DNA from: Euglena gracilis | Taxonomy: Eukaryota; Euglenida; Euglenophyceae; Euglenales | DNA length: 64,000 bases | Direction: 5' to 3' | Assembly (NCBI GenBank): GCA_039621445.1 | Contig: CP154954.1 | Coordinates: 70,312,670 to 70,376,669 of the forward strand | In this document: piece after piece, positions 32,291 to 41,168 of the stretch | Numbering within the stretch: position 1 is the first letter of the stretch | Layout of the letters: the number at the start of each line of letters is the position of its first letter | Notes under the pieces: model-generated | Told to the model about the DNA's origin: nothing | The model's input: only the letters and a program-made list of their open reading frames with translations | Database searches by the model: none | Translations under genes and position numbers: made by a program

Positions 32291-34158
32291 CGCGTCCGCG
32301 CTCTGCTGATGCCTATCTTCTTTTCCTTCCCGCGTCACTCCGTCTGGAGGCACGGATGTGGATGTGGCTTGGGCGATGCTGCTGGATGTTGGATGCGGAT
32401 GCGGTGTTTCTTGTTGTAGATGTTGTCTTGATCCTTCTTGAGGCGGTTGTGGTTGATGCTGGGAATCGCTTGGTGGTTGGTGTTGTTGGTGGGGATGCGG
32501 CGATGTAGAAGTCGGTTCCAGTGGAGGTTGTTGTTGAGGTGGATGCTGAGACGAAGATGAAGGTTCTTGTGGGAGTGGTAGCGGGGTGTTTCCTTGTGAT
32601 GATGATGGCGGTTCGAGTGGCGGCTGTAGTGGCAGTGGATGTCGCGAAGTAGATGACGGTTCCCGTGGGTGATATCGTTGATGAGGATGTCGCTTTGATG
32701 ACGATTCCAGAGGCAGCTGTTGTGGTGATGCAGATGACGGTCCTGGTGGGAGTTGTGGTTGATGTGGATGCCGTTGAGATGACGAAATCGGTTCTCGTGG
32801 CGGTTGTAGCGATTGTGGATGTTGCGGAGGAGATAACGGTTCCTGTGGGCGATGAAGTTGGTGTGGGTGTCGCTGAGATGACGGAGACGGTTCTCGTGGT
32901 GGCAGCCGCGAAGGTGGGTGTCGCGAAGAAGATGAAGGTTCTGGTGGACGATAATGTTGGGGTGGATGTCGCTGCAAAGATGAAGACAGTTCTCGTGGCG
33001 GCGGCTGCGATGACGGATGTCGTGATGTGGATGAAGGTTCTCGTGGGAGTTGTGGTTGGTGTGGATGTGGCTTAGATGATGGAGTCGGTTCTCGTGGCGG
33101 CAGCGGCGATGGTGGATGCTGTGGAGAAGATGAAGGTTCTGGTGGATGTTGACGTTGGAGTAGATGTCGCTCTGATGATGATGCGGGTTTGTGGGGTAGC
33201 TGCTGTCGAGGTAGTTGTTGCGGTGCGTGAAGATGAAGGTTCTGGTGGGAGTGGTCGTTGGGGAGGATGCAGCTTGGATGATGGTGTCGGTTCTAGTGGC
33301 GGCGGCTGCAGTCGGGGTCGGGGTTCGGATGTCCGTTCTGGTGGGAGATGTCGTTGGAGGGGATGTTGGGGTGGGGATGACGGTTCTTGTGGATGATGAC
33401 GCTCGTGGGGTGGCTGCTGCGGGTTGCATGTCCGTTCTGGTGGGAGATGTCGATGGTGGAGATGCTGGGGTGGAGATGGCGGTTCTTGTGGCGGATGATG
33501 CTCGTGGGGTGGCTGCAGCGGGTTAGAGGAGCGTTCTGGTGGGAGCTGTTGATGATGGGGAAGTTGGGGTGGAGAGATCGGTTCTTGTGGCGGATGATGC
33601 TCGTGGGGTGGCTGCCGGGTTTCGTGTCGCTTGTTGTCGGGCTGTTGCATGGCTGTTAGGCTTCTTGGGTGCTCTTCTTGTGGTGGATGCCGGTCGGTGT
33701 CGCGCAGTGGATGTTGCTTTCTTTGGGGTAGGTGTTGCTTTTCTTGTTGTGGATGCCGGTTGGTGTCGCGGGGAGGGTGTTGTGTGGTAGATGTTGACCC
33801 TTGGTGGTTGTTGTCGCGATGAGGTTGTCGTTTCCTTCTTACTTCCTTTTCCCTTGGAGTGGTTGTTGTTCTTCGTTGTTGATCTTTGCCATTTCCTTGG
33901 CATAGATCTCTCCCCTTCTTCCTTCCTTCCCTTTGCGCCTTGATCCTTGTCGGGTTGTGTCATCGGAGGTGATTGTCTTGGCTTGCGGTTTCTTTTCTTT
34001 TTCTCCACCACCTGCCATCCTTCCTCCTCTCGATGCCTGGACAGGGTGGTGGAGCACACCTGCACGGTTCTCACCTCGTGCACTTCCTCTTGCCGGTCTC
34101 CGGCTCGGGGTTTTGACTGCCTGCCCAGGCCTCCTCCCCTGGGGCCTGGGCGGCCCCT
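32291..34158 (-). other. Gag-Pol linker with degenerate Pro/Gln/His repeats
   Basis: The first 80 codons after gag (34083 downward, same frame as gag and pol) look coding: basic, with VVEKKKRNRKPRQSP. Then 1.3 kb of degenerate 50-60-bp repeats follow, open in two or three frames at once. One frame gives PPREPSSSSQRHP-like and PHEHHPPQEP units; the gag/pol frame gives His/Arg/Asn-rich sequence with stops near 33520 and 32335. Which frame is used cannot be decided. A flexible linker is the likely role. Confidence 0.5.
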
Positions 34159-36726
34159 TCACTCCTCCCACTCCTCCACTGCGGCGACACTCCTCCCTCG
34201 GCCGCCGTCTTTTCCTCCTTTGCCTTTTCCATCTCCCTTTCCTTTGCTCTTGCCTTTCTCATCGCCTTTGCCTTTGCCACCCTTGTCTTGTCCACCACCT
34301 TTGCCATCTCCTCCCTTTGACCATTGTGGGTTGCCTTTTCCCTTGCCTTTGGCATCCCATGAGTTGTTCCACGACGCTCCGCCTTGGTACGGGGCATTCT
34401 GCCACTGTCCCGATGATGACCACTCTGGTTGTCGATCTCCTCCCTTCACCGCCGGTGGCGGTGACGGTGCACTTTGGGTGGGCTGTGGTCCGGGTTGCAC
34501 CGTGCTTGTCGGTTGCTCCTCCTTCTTCTCAGACACCTTTGGAGGTGTCGGGGGCCTCTTATCTTGCCGTTTGTTTCCCTTGCCCACTTGCCGGACAGCT
34601 TCTTCCTCTTCTTCTTCCGCACCATCCCACTCTGCATCCACTTCCCGGTGCCACCGCGGCTGTGGCCGATGGTCTTGCCTTTGGGGGCCGGAGATTTGCT
34701 GCGGCTCGGGCGCGTTGGCGATCCGCTGCTCCGTTCGGAGCCAACGAGTCATCAGCTCGTTGATTTCTTTTGGCCCCAACTCCGCATTGTCCGGGGAGAC
34801 CTTGACAACGCTCCCGCCTTGGAGCCGCTGCCGGTCATAGAGCATTTTGATGGCATGCCGATGCTCTTCCCCTTGCGGCGTCACCTTCACTCGCTTGCCG
34901 AACCGTCGCACGGCAAGTGGTCTCAGCCCGGTCTCCGCCAGCACCATGTTCTCCACCTCCTCTGTGGCCACATCGATTGGCAGCCCATCGAGCACCAAGG
35001 TGCCCCTCTCTGTCCTTTTGTCCTCCTCCATCGCCAGCTTCCTTCGCCACGGATCCCTTGGGATCGCATTCATCAACAGGCGACTCAGTTCTGCATCACT
35101 GACATCGCCAAGTTGCCCACCCAGGGTCATCATCTGTGCGTAGAGCTCACGCCACGACTTCTCTGTTGGCTTGCCCGCATGCGCCATCTTCAGCCGGTGG
35201 AGCTTGCGGCGGAGGACCTCCTTGTCTTCCGCCCCGAACTCCAGGTCGAGGCGCGCCCAGTACTCTTCGTACCCGAGGTCCGGATTGGCTTCCAGCTCCT
35301 GGTCCACCAGGAGAGCCCCGGCCTCGTCGAGTGCACTTCGCAGCAACGCCAATCGCTGTGCATCGGTCATTGCTGGCATCAGCCCTTCCGTTTCTCGTAG
35401 AAACGGAATCCACTTTCTTCTCCACATTGGCCAGTCCTCTGCAATCCCGCTGAACCTTCCGGGATGTCTGCCGCTGATGGACTCCAGGAGTTGTGGGGGT
35501 AGGGTGTGGATGTGTGGACTGACGGTGTGTGCTTGCACTGGGGCGATGGTCACTTCCACCCCCCGCACCGCCGTTCCGGTTGTGCTCCTGGGTGGCTGTG
35601 TCACTTGCGTCATTGGCATCACTGTTTGTACTGGGATTGATGTCACTGCTTCACTTTGCACCATTGATCGCGTGCTCTTTCTTGCCAACCTGAGCTCCGG
35701 TCGCACCGCAACCGAAGATTGTTGTCGTGCTTGTATTTCTGGGTACGGTTGGGACGGGAATGTGTGGACCTCTGCACGTTGACGGACTTCTTCACGGGGG
35801 ATGTGTGGTTCCTGGATGGGCGTTGTTGTGCCGAGCTGTAGCCGTGCGACTTGTCTCGCCAGATCTTGCACTTCTCGCCCCATCTGTTCACTGCTGCTCA
35901 TATTGGGGCGTGATTGTTGCCGGATTAGCTGGATGTACCTCTGTATTTCCCTGAGCTGTGTCTTTGTCCCCTTGATGGCCTTGGAGAACGCTCCCTCTCC
36001 ATGGAGCACTCTCTCCCGCAGCTGTCGGATGCCGTCCTCCACCTCTTCCGTTGATTGGAGTGGTTGTTGTGGAAGTTGAAGTCGTTTGATCTCCTCGTGC
36101 ATCTTGTTCTCCACCCGCTCCATGGCCCTTGCCAGTGCTTCGTCCGCCACCTCGACCTTCTTGCTCAGCCGGAGAAGGTCTCTGTCCTTCTCATCTTTGG
36201 ATCGGGCCATGGAGGTCTCCAGGGCTTGTACCCTGGCCCCAAGGTGGTGGAAGTCGTGCACCTGGATCTCGAGCTTCCGGATGTACTCCGTCGTCTCGCG
36301 TTTGAACTGCTTGTTGTTCTGCTCGAGGGCCTGCACCTTGAAGATCAGATCCTGGATGAGAGTGTCGGATGTGGTCGGTTGTTGGGGTTGCGATGTCTGT
36401 TGTTTTTGCTTCATCTCCTGGATCTCCTTCGCCATCACCGCCACCTGTGTCTGCTGTGCTTGTTTCATCGCCTCCACCTCCTTCTTGATGACCGTCACTT
36501 CCTCCACCGTCGCCCGTTTCAGTCGGTCTTTCGATTGTTCGATTTCTTGGATCCGCACTGTCATTCTGTTCATTGCCACCTCCATCTCCGGGTTCTGGAT
36601 AGGTTGTTGCGGTTTTGGTGATCCTTTTGCTGCTTGTTGCTCGTGTTCGCGCCGCATCATTTCCACTAGGGAGCGGATGTCGCTGTTTCGTGTTGTTGTT
36701 TCCATCTTGATCTGCTCCTTCACCAT
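34159..36726 (-). CDS. gag: Element C Gag
   Basis: 855 residues from an ATG at 36726. Residues 1-290 are coiled-coil rich (repeated VxxMKQxQQ and LEQNNKQFKRE-type heptads). Residues 410-560 hold a retrotransposon capsid-like segment (HPGRFSGIAEDWPMWRRKW, then GYEEYWARLDLEFG and WRELYAQMMTLGGQLGDVSD). Residues 600-670 have an RRM-like pattern (GTLVLDGLPIDVATEEVENM). The tail from about 770 is Gly-Lys-Asp-rich (GKGKGNPQWSKGGDGKGGG), a probable nucleic-acid-binding tail in place of a zinc knuckle, as in element A. Gag assembles the cytoplasmic particle around element RNA. The preceding ORF is in the same frame, separated by one TAG. Confidence 0.8.
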   Translation of the reverse strand: MVKEQIKMETTTRNSDIRSLVEMMRREHEQQAAKGSPKPQQPIQNPEMEVAMNRMTVRIQEIEQSKDRLKRATVEEVTVIKKEVEAMKQAQQTQVAVMAKEIQEMKQKQQTSQPQQPTTSDTLIQDLIFKVQALEQNNKQFKRETTEYIRKLEIQVHDFHHLGARVQALETSMARSKDEKDRDLLRLSKKVEVADEALARAMERVENKMHEEIKRLQLPQQPLQSTEEVEDGIRQLRERVLHGEGAFSKAIKGTKTQLREIQRYIQLIRQQSRPNMSSSEQMGREVQDLARQVARLQLGTTTPIQEPHIPREEVRQRAEVHTFPSQPYPEIQARQQSSVAVRPELRLARKSTRSMVQSEAVTSIPVQTVMPMTQVTQPPRSTTGTAVRGVEVTIAPVQAHTVSPHIHTLPPQLLESISGRHPGRFSGIAEDWPMWRRKWIPFLRETEGLMPAMTDAQRLALLRSALDEAGALLVDQELEANPDLGYEEYWARLDLEFGAEDKEVLRRKLHRLKMAHAGKPTEKSWRELYAQMMTLGGQLGDVSDAELSRLLMNAIPRDPWRRKLAMEEDKRTERGTLVLDGLPIDVATEEVENMVLAETGLRPLAVRRFGKRVKVTPQGEEHRHAIKMLYDRQRLQGGSVVKVSPDNAELGPKEINELMTRWLRTEQRIANAPEPQQISGPQRQDHRPQPRWHREVDAEWDGAEEEEEEAVRQVGKGNKRQDKRPPTPPKVSEKKEEQPTSTVQPGPQPTQSAPSPPPAVKGGDRQPEWSSSGQWQNAPYQGGASWNNSWDAKGKGKGNPQWSKGGDGKGGGQDKGGKGKGDEKGKSKGKGDGKGKGGKDGGRGRSVAAVEEWEE

Positions 36727-36732
36727 TTGAAC

Positions 36733-38852
36733 CTAGCTTTCGACGACGGTGATTCGTGCATCGTGTTTGCTGATAGTGTGGATTGTCGCGGCGTCGACGG
36801 TTGCACCTTTGGAGGACGATGAAGCCGCTTCGGTCTTGATCTGCTCCTTCAACCCTTGGACATCTCGTTCCACCATCGCGAAGCGAACCTCGTGCTGTGT
36901 GATCGCGGTTTGCGCGGCGCTCGCCGCTTCGTGCAGCGTTGTAGTCTCTGCCGCGCATCGCATCGAAACGTCATACGCACGGGTTGCTTGCTCACGCACG
37001 AGATTGACTGCGGTGTCGCATGCGGTGATTTGTCGTTTGACTGTCTCGATGTCTTGTTGTTGTTGTGCCGCCGTCGCCTTGATGTCGTTGAACATCTCGT
37101 CCTGCTTGTAGTCACCCTCAGTAGGCCACCATCCTCCTTCAGACCCCCATGGTTCCCACCGTTGTTCCTCCCACTGCTCCTGCTCCTCCGTCTCCTCTGC
37201 TCCCCCTTCCTCTGGGGAGAGTCTCGGGACCTTCTGGGGCCGGGGAGTGGCCCCAGAGGAGAACGGGGTCCGCAGCCCCATGTCTCGGCTCCCTTGGGGG
37301 GGCTGCGGTCCGTCGGTTGGGTCCGGGACGTCGGATGTCGGGGAGGAGTAGGATGGGGGATGAGGGCTGAAGGATGGGGGATGTGGGGTGTATGAGGAGG
37401 AGGGTGGGGGACGGATGGAGAAGATGGAGGGATGGTTTGGGTCGGAGTCGGTGGGGGAGAAGGGTGGAGGCAGCACTGATGGGGCTTCATCGAGCGATGG
37501 GAACGGGGGGAAAAGGGGATTTCCGGTTGACTTTCCTTTCCGTGGGGTGGGGGTTCGATCCCGAGGGCTATCGAGATCAAAATCATTTGTACTTGGGGAC
37601 AGCGGGGCTAGGGCTGTGCATTGGGCATCCCCGTGGGGGCTACCACGGAGATGTGATGGGGGGCCCCCGTAGGGGATTGCGGGCATCGCTGGGGTGGGGT
37701 CGCCGAGTGCTGTGGAGGACGATGAAGCCGCTTCGGTCTTGATCTGCTCCTTCAACCCTTGGACATCTCGTTCCACCATCGCCAAGCGAACCTCGTGCTG
37801 TGTGATCGCGGTTTGCGCGGCGCTCGCCGCTTCGTGCAGCGTTGTAGTCTCTGCCGCGCATCGCATCGAAACGTCATACGCACGGGTTGCTTGCTCACGC
37901 ACGAGATTGACTGCGGTGTCGCATGCGGTGATTTGTCGTTTGACTGTCTCGATGTCTTGTTGTTGTTGTGCCGCCGTCGCCTTGATGTCGTTGAACATCT
38001 CGTCCTGCTTGTAGTCACCCTCAGTAGGCCACCATCCTCCTTCAGACCCCCATGGTTCCCACCGTTGTTCCTCCCACTGCTCCTGCTCCTCCGTCTCCTC
38101 TGCTCCCCCTTCCTCTGGGGAGAGTCTCGGGACCTTCTGGGGCCGGGGAGTGGCCCCAGAGGAGAACGGGGTCCGCAGCCCCATGTCTCGGCTCCCTTGG
38201 GGGGGCTGCGGTCCGTCGGTTGGGTCCGGGACGTCGGATGTCGGGGAGGAGTAGGATGGAGGATGAGGGCTGAAGGATGGGGGATGTGGGGTGTATGAGG
38301 AGGAGGGTGGGGGACGGATGGAGAAGATGGAGGGATGGTTTGGGTCGGAGTCGGTGGGGGAGAAGGGTGGAGGCAGCACTGATGGGGCTTCATCGAGCGA
38401 TGGAAACGGGGGGAAAGGGGATTTCCGGTTGACTTTCCTTTCCGTGGGGTGGGGGTTCGATCACGAGGGCTATCGAGATCAAAATCATTTGTACTTGGGG
38501 ACAGCAGGGCTAGGGCTGTGCATTGGGCATCCCCGTGGGGGCTACCACGGAGATGTGATGGGGGGCCCCCGTAGGGGATTGCGGGCATCGCTGGGGTGGG
38601 GTCGCCGAGTGCTGGGCCTCGGCCGGTGATCTGAAGGTTCACCTCAGAGTGGGCCGCGAGGAATGGGTTGTTGTGTGGGGTAGGGTCGTAAGCCTCTGCT
38701 ACCAGTTTCCCAGGGGGGGTCCCGGTCTCGCTGGGGTTCCGGCAGGGTGGGTCCCGGGTCACGGATCCGGCGAGGGGGGGTGCGCGGGTGGGCTCAGCCC
38801 CCACGGAGGCCCTGGGAAGCTCCGTGGGTGCTTGGAATGGGTTGGGATCCAT
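36733..38852 (-). CDS. Element C ORF1 / Gag N-terminal extension
   Basis: From an ATG at 38852, inside the 5' LTR, a frame crosses the LTR end and PBS and runs on as Pro/Ser-rich sequence. Near 38410 a one-base difference in a G run shifts the reading to the frame that runs to 36733. That frame has SPTSDVPDPTDG, an acidic EEGGAEETEEQEQWEEQRWE stretch and a coiled coil (DIKATAAQQQQDIETVKRQI). It is in frame with gag and ends in a TAG (36733-36735) two codons before the gag ATG. The central 0.9 kb is tandemly duplicated. No known domain. It may be an N-terminal Gag region read through the TAG, or a separate small protein. Confidence 0.5.
36811..38615 (-). repeat. 902-bp tandem duplication in element C ORF1
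   Basis: Two nearly identical copies, about 36811-37713 and 37714-38615. They differ by a few substitutions and by one base in the G/A run near 37510 and 38408. That base changes the reading frame between the copies. Confidence 0.85.
38693..38704 (-). other. Primer-binding site of element C
   Basis: The minus strand reads TGGTAGCAGAGG immediately after the 5' LTR. It is fully complementary to 12 bases of an initiator-Met-type tRNA 3' end including CCA. Confidence 0.85.
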
Positions 38853-39342
38853 TTTTTAGTATTCCCGGCGGCGGAGTGGAGGGGGGTGCCTCCTGCGATG
38901 CCTCTGGGGGTCTGCGGAGCCGCTTAGGTGGGCCCTCGCAGGGGGGAAATTGAGGGGGGACAGAGGGGGGGCGGAAAAGCCTGGGTGCTAGGGGTTTTCA
39001 GGGGGTGCTTCCCACCCTTATAGCCACCTAGCCCAGCCAAATCCAGCAAGTACCTTTGAAATTGCCTTGGGGCGCTCCTGGTAGGCCAATTCCTTGAGGT
39101 TTTCTTTGATCTCCTTGAAGGTAATTTCTCCTTTGGCAGTTTCCTTTGGTTTCTTTGAAATCTTTGTATTTGATTGAATTGAACAATTGAACTTGAAAAC
39201 TTGAATTCCAATGCACAAATCAGATTGAATCCATGGAAACAAGGGAGCCTGCGGAAGGCAAATGCAGAAAGGGGGTGGTCAGGTAGTAGCGGAGGGTTCC
39301 GCTACTTTGTGTGCGCATGCGCTCAGGCCGCCGCCGCCCACA
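38705..39342 (-). repeat. 5' LTR of element C
   Basis: 638 bp, the same length as the 3' LTR and nearly identical. Transcription would start inside it. ATG 38852 lies within it, so R/U5 may be translated if the RNA starts upstream of that point. Confidence 0.9.
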
Positions 39343-39347
39343 CAAGA
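39343..39347. other. Target-site duplication of element C, right
   Basis: CAAGA, matching 23595-23599. Confidence 0.85.
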
Positions 39348-39561
39348 TAGCCTGTTTGAGAATTGTCATTGGTGATCCCCACGATTGTCTGATGTATGGA
39401 GTGAAAGTCCAACCCCCGGCTGCTTCATTTTGTGTTGGTTCATGAATAGGGAGTCGGCCAGAGGCTTGGTTATACCAACATACAATGTTCGCAATGTGGT
39501 TCACCATGTGATGGGAGGGGGGGGGTTCCAAAACTGGGTAACACAACACCGACAATTGCAA
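39348..39561 (-). pseudogene. 5' part of the interrupted transposon gene
   Basis: On the minus strand an open frame (HMVNHIANIVCWYNQASG, then WGSPMTILKQAI) runs up to the insertion point of element C. If element C and one CAAGA are taken out, the frame continues on the far side from 23599 down to a stop at 23493, for about 35 more codons. This supports the view that the sequences on both sides were one locus. It lies upstream of the DDE transposase and may be its N-terminal exon. No known domain was recognised in it. Confidence 0.45.
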
Positions 39562-39567
39562 GCAAGC

Positions 39568-40648
39568 CTATTCGGCGGGAAGCCTCAGTGGTTGTTCAGG
39601 AGTTAGAGGAACGGGTTGTGACATTTGGGACTCCTTCTTGAAGAAGTGGTCAATGCGTGTTGCCCGCTGCTTCCGCACAACGTCATGTTCAGATAGCAGC
39701 GGGGCGCGACACTGAGGATCATGACCGGCATCAGTTAGAAGCCTTCGATGTCCTGAGCGGGGAATGTTCAACGTGAGGATAGGTAAACCAACACAAACAG
39801 CAAAGCATCGCCACCACCACAAAGCAGAACGCAGCAATAGTACAGCAAACCAAGATGAACAAGGGCAAACGCACCTTTGAAGAAGCGTAAAACCCTTTGA
39901 ACAACAGCAGGGGCGCTAGTTTGATCAACACGAGGTTGTGGTGGGTGGGACCGCCAATGTCGGTAGTGTCGCACCCGAAACTCCTTCTGGGCCGTTCGGC
40001 TCTCTTTGATGCTATACCTGAGTGTAAAACATATTTTTAACACAAGGGGACAGTCATAGGCCATACTCATTGAGATCAACTGCATCTGGCTGTGTAGAGC
40101 CCTCAAACGTTGCCTCAACCTCATCCACCCACCGGGTTTCATCTTGTGATACTTTGGCAACATGGTCGCGAGCTTCTTGAATGTAGGCCAACTCAGGATC
40201 AACCTATGATGAGAGAATATAAAATCTTAGAAACTACAAAAATAAGAGCAAAACCTTTGGGTTGCTCCATGGTGATAACACTACTTGTTTCCACGGCTTT
40301 CTTTGGGGTTTCTTTCCATTTCTTGTTTTGACCGGAGGATACACTCCACCAGCCCTTCAGTTTGACACGTAAGAATCCATGGTCCCCTTTGAAACTGAAC
40401 TTTTCAATGAGCTCCGAAGCAACCTGCAATGAGAGAGACATGAAAGATGGTTCAATGGATTCATTTCAAACCTTTGAAAAAGAGGGATTTCCTTCATTCT
40501 CGTCGGCCGAATCCTTCAGCAGCTTCACTGCCAACTCCCTCTCCTTCACTTCATATTTCACCTTGGTAAATGCTTGAAAGGTTTCCCGCTCTCGAGCACG
40601 TTTCTTTTGAACTGTTTCCAACTTCTCTCCACGAACTGGGGTTGCCAT
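39568..40648 (-). CDS. Intron-containing accessory gene of the DNA transposon
   Basis: Exon 1 is 40648-40472 (ATG; MATPVRGEKLETVQKKRARE, basic). Intron 40471-40424 (48 nt, GT-AG). Exon 2 is 40423-40255 (VASELIEKFSFKGDHGF, then LKGWWSVSSGQ). Intron 40254-40204 (51 nt, GT-AG). Exon 3 from 40203 reads VDPELAYIQEARDHVAKVS. Likely further exons include 39752-39568, which ends in TRIDHFFKK and a stop at LRLPAE. The exon 2-3 junction is out of phase by one base as I read it, so either another donor is used or the copy is damaged. The KEREL...SKVASELIEKF region could be a helix-turn-helix. The TRIDHFF tail resembles a PCNA-binding or pogo-like C-terminus, though without the usual Gln spacing. Position beside the transposase suggests the accessory DNA-binding protein of a Harbinger-type element. 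Confidence 0.5.
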
Positions 40649-40923
40649 TGCGAGTTTCTCTGTGGTGGACAGAATTACTCTGTGTCCTCAAAGAAGTCAA
40701 TTAAATCCCAAAATGGTCGAAAATGGCCAAATTTTACAAAAATGAAGGGTATTGTCCTCAAAAACCTTGAAACTATTGATATTTGCAAGCATGTCCACTT
40801 TATCCCTCAAAGAAAGTTACTATGAAGGGATTTGTTCATTTAGCATTCCAAAAGAAATGTTTCAGTCCGTTTTCCTGTGAGTCACACGGCTGGCCGACGG
40901 CTGGCCGACAGGCGTGCTCCCCC

Positions 40924-41168
40924 AAAATTTCTGGCACCTCGTACCATGAGGTTTTGACTGTATGCAGTAGCGCCTATGAGACAGAAACCAAAAGTTGTCT
41001 TTCTAGAATAAATTATGGATGCTTATAGCAAAATCCCACACACACAGGCAAAAGATCAAAGACGTATCTCAGCGCCTGTAGCTGGCCGATAGGCCATGTT
41101 ACCCCTCATTCGAATGCTCGTTCGATGAGCCGTCCAGCGGTGCAAACAGATCTACCCACCCTATAACC
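40924..41168. other. No gene recognised
   Basis: Short intergenic stretch between the right terminus of the DNA transposon and the 707-bp tandem array. No coding signature was seen. Confidence 0.4.

Larger units (their letters stand above)
23600..39342 (-). mobile_element. Element C: full-length Ty3/gypsy-like LTR retrotransposon with methyltransferase and chromodomain
   Basis: The element is 15,743 bp long, on the minus strand, with two 638-bp LTRs, a CAAGA target duplication, a PBS and a polypurine tract all in place. Sense order: 5' LTR, PBS, ORF1 with an internal 0.9-kb duplication, gag, repetitive linker, cytosine-methyltransferase domain, protease, RT, RNase H, integrase, chromodomain, a 2.7-kb GC-rich tail, 3' LTR. 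The domain order RT-RNase H-integrase is that of Ty3/gypsy, and the C-terminal chromodomain that of chromoviruses. Only one LTR difference was noticed (a T/C near 23926 and 39028), so insertion was recent. Confidence 0.9.
21535..40923. mobile_element. DNA transposon, PIF/Harbinger-like, split by element C
   Basis: The outer ends are inverted: GGGGGAGCAC at 21535-21544 and its complement at 40914-40923. Next to each end are two to four copies of GGCTGGCCGACG-type subterminal repeats. AAA flanks both sides (a possible 3-bp target duplication). Removing element C and one 5-bp duplication leaves about 3.6 kb, a usual size for this superfamily. The interior has a DDE_Tnp_4-like transposase and a second, intron-bearing gene, both on the minus strand. 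PIF/Harbinger elements commonly carry a transposase plus a DNA-binding accessory protein. The 10-bp termini are short, so the boundaries need comparison with another copy. Confidence 0.6.
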
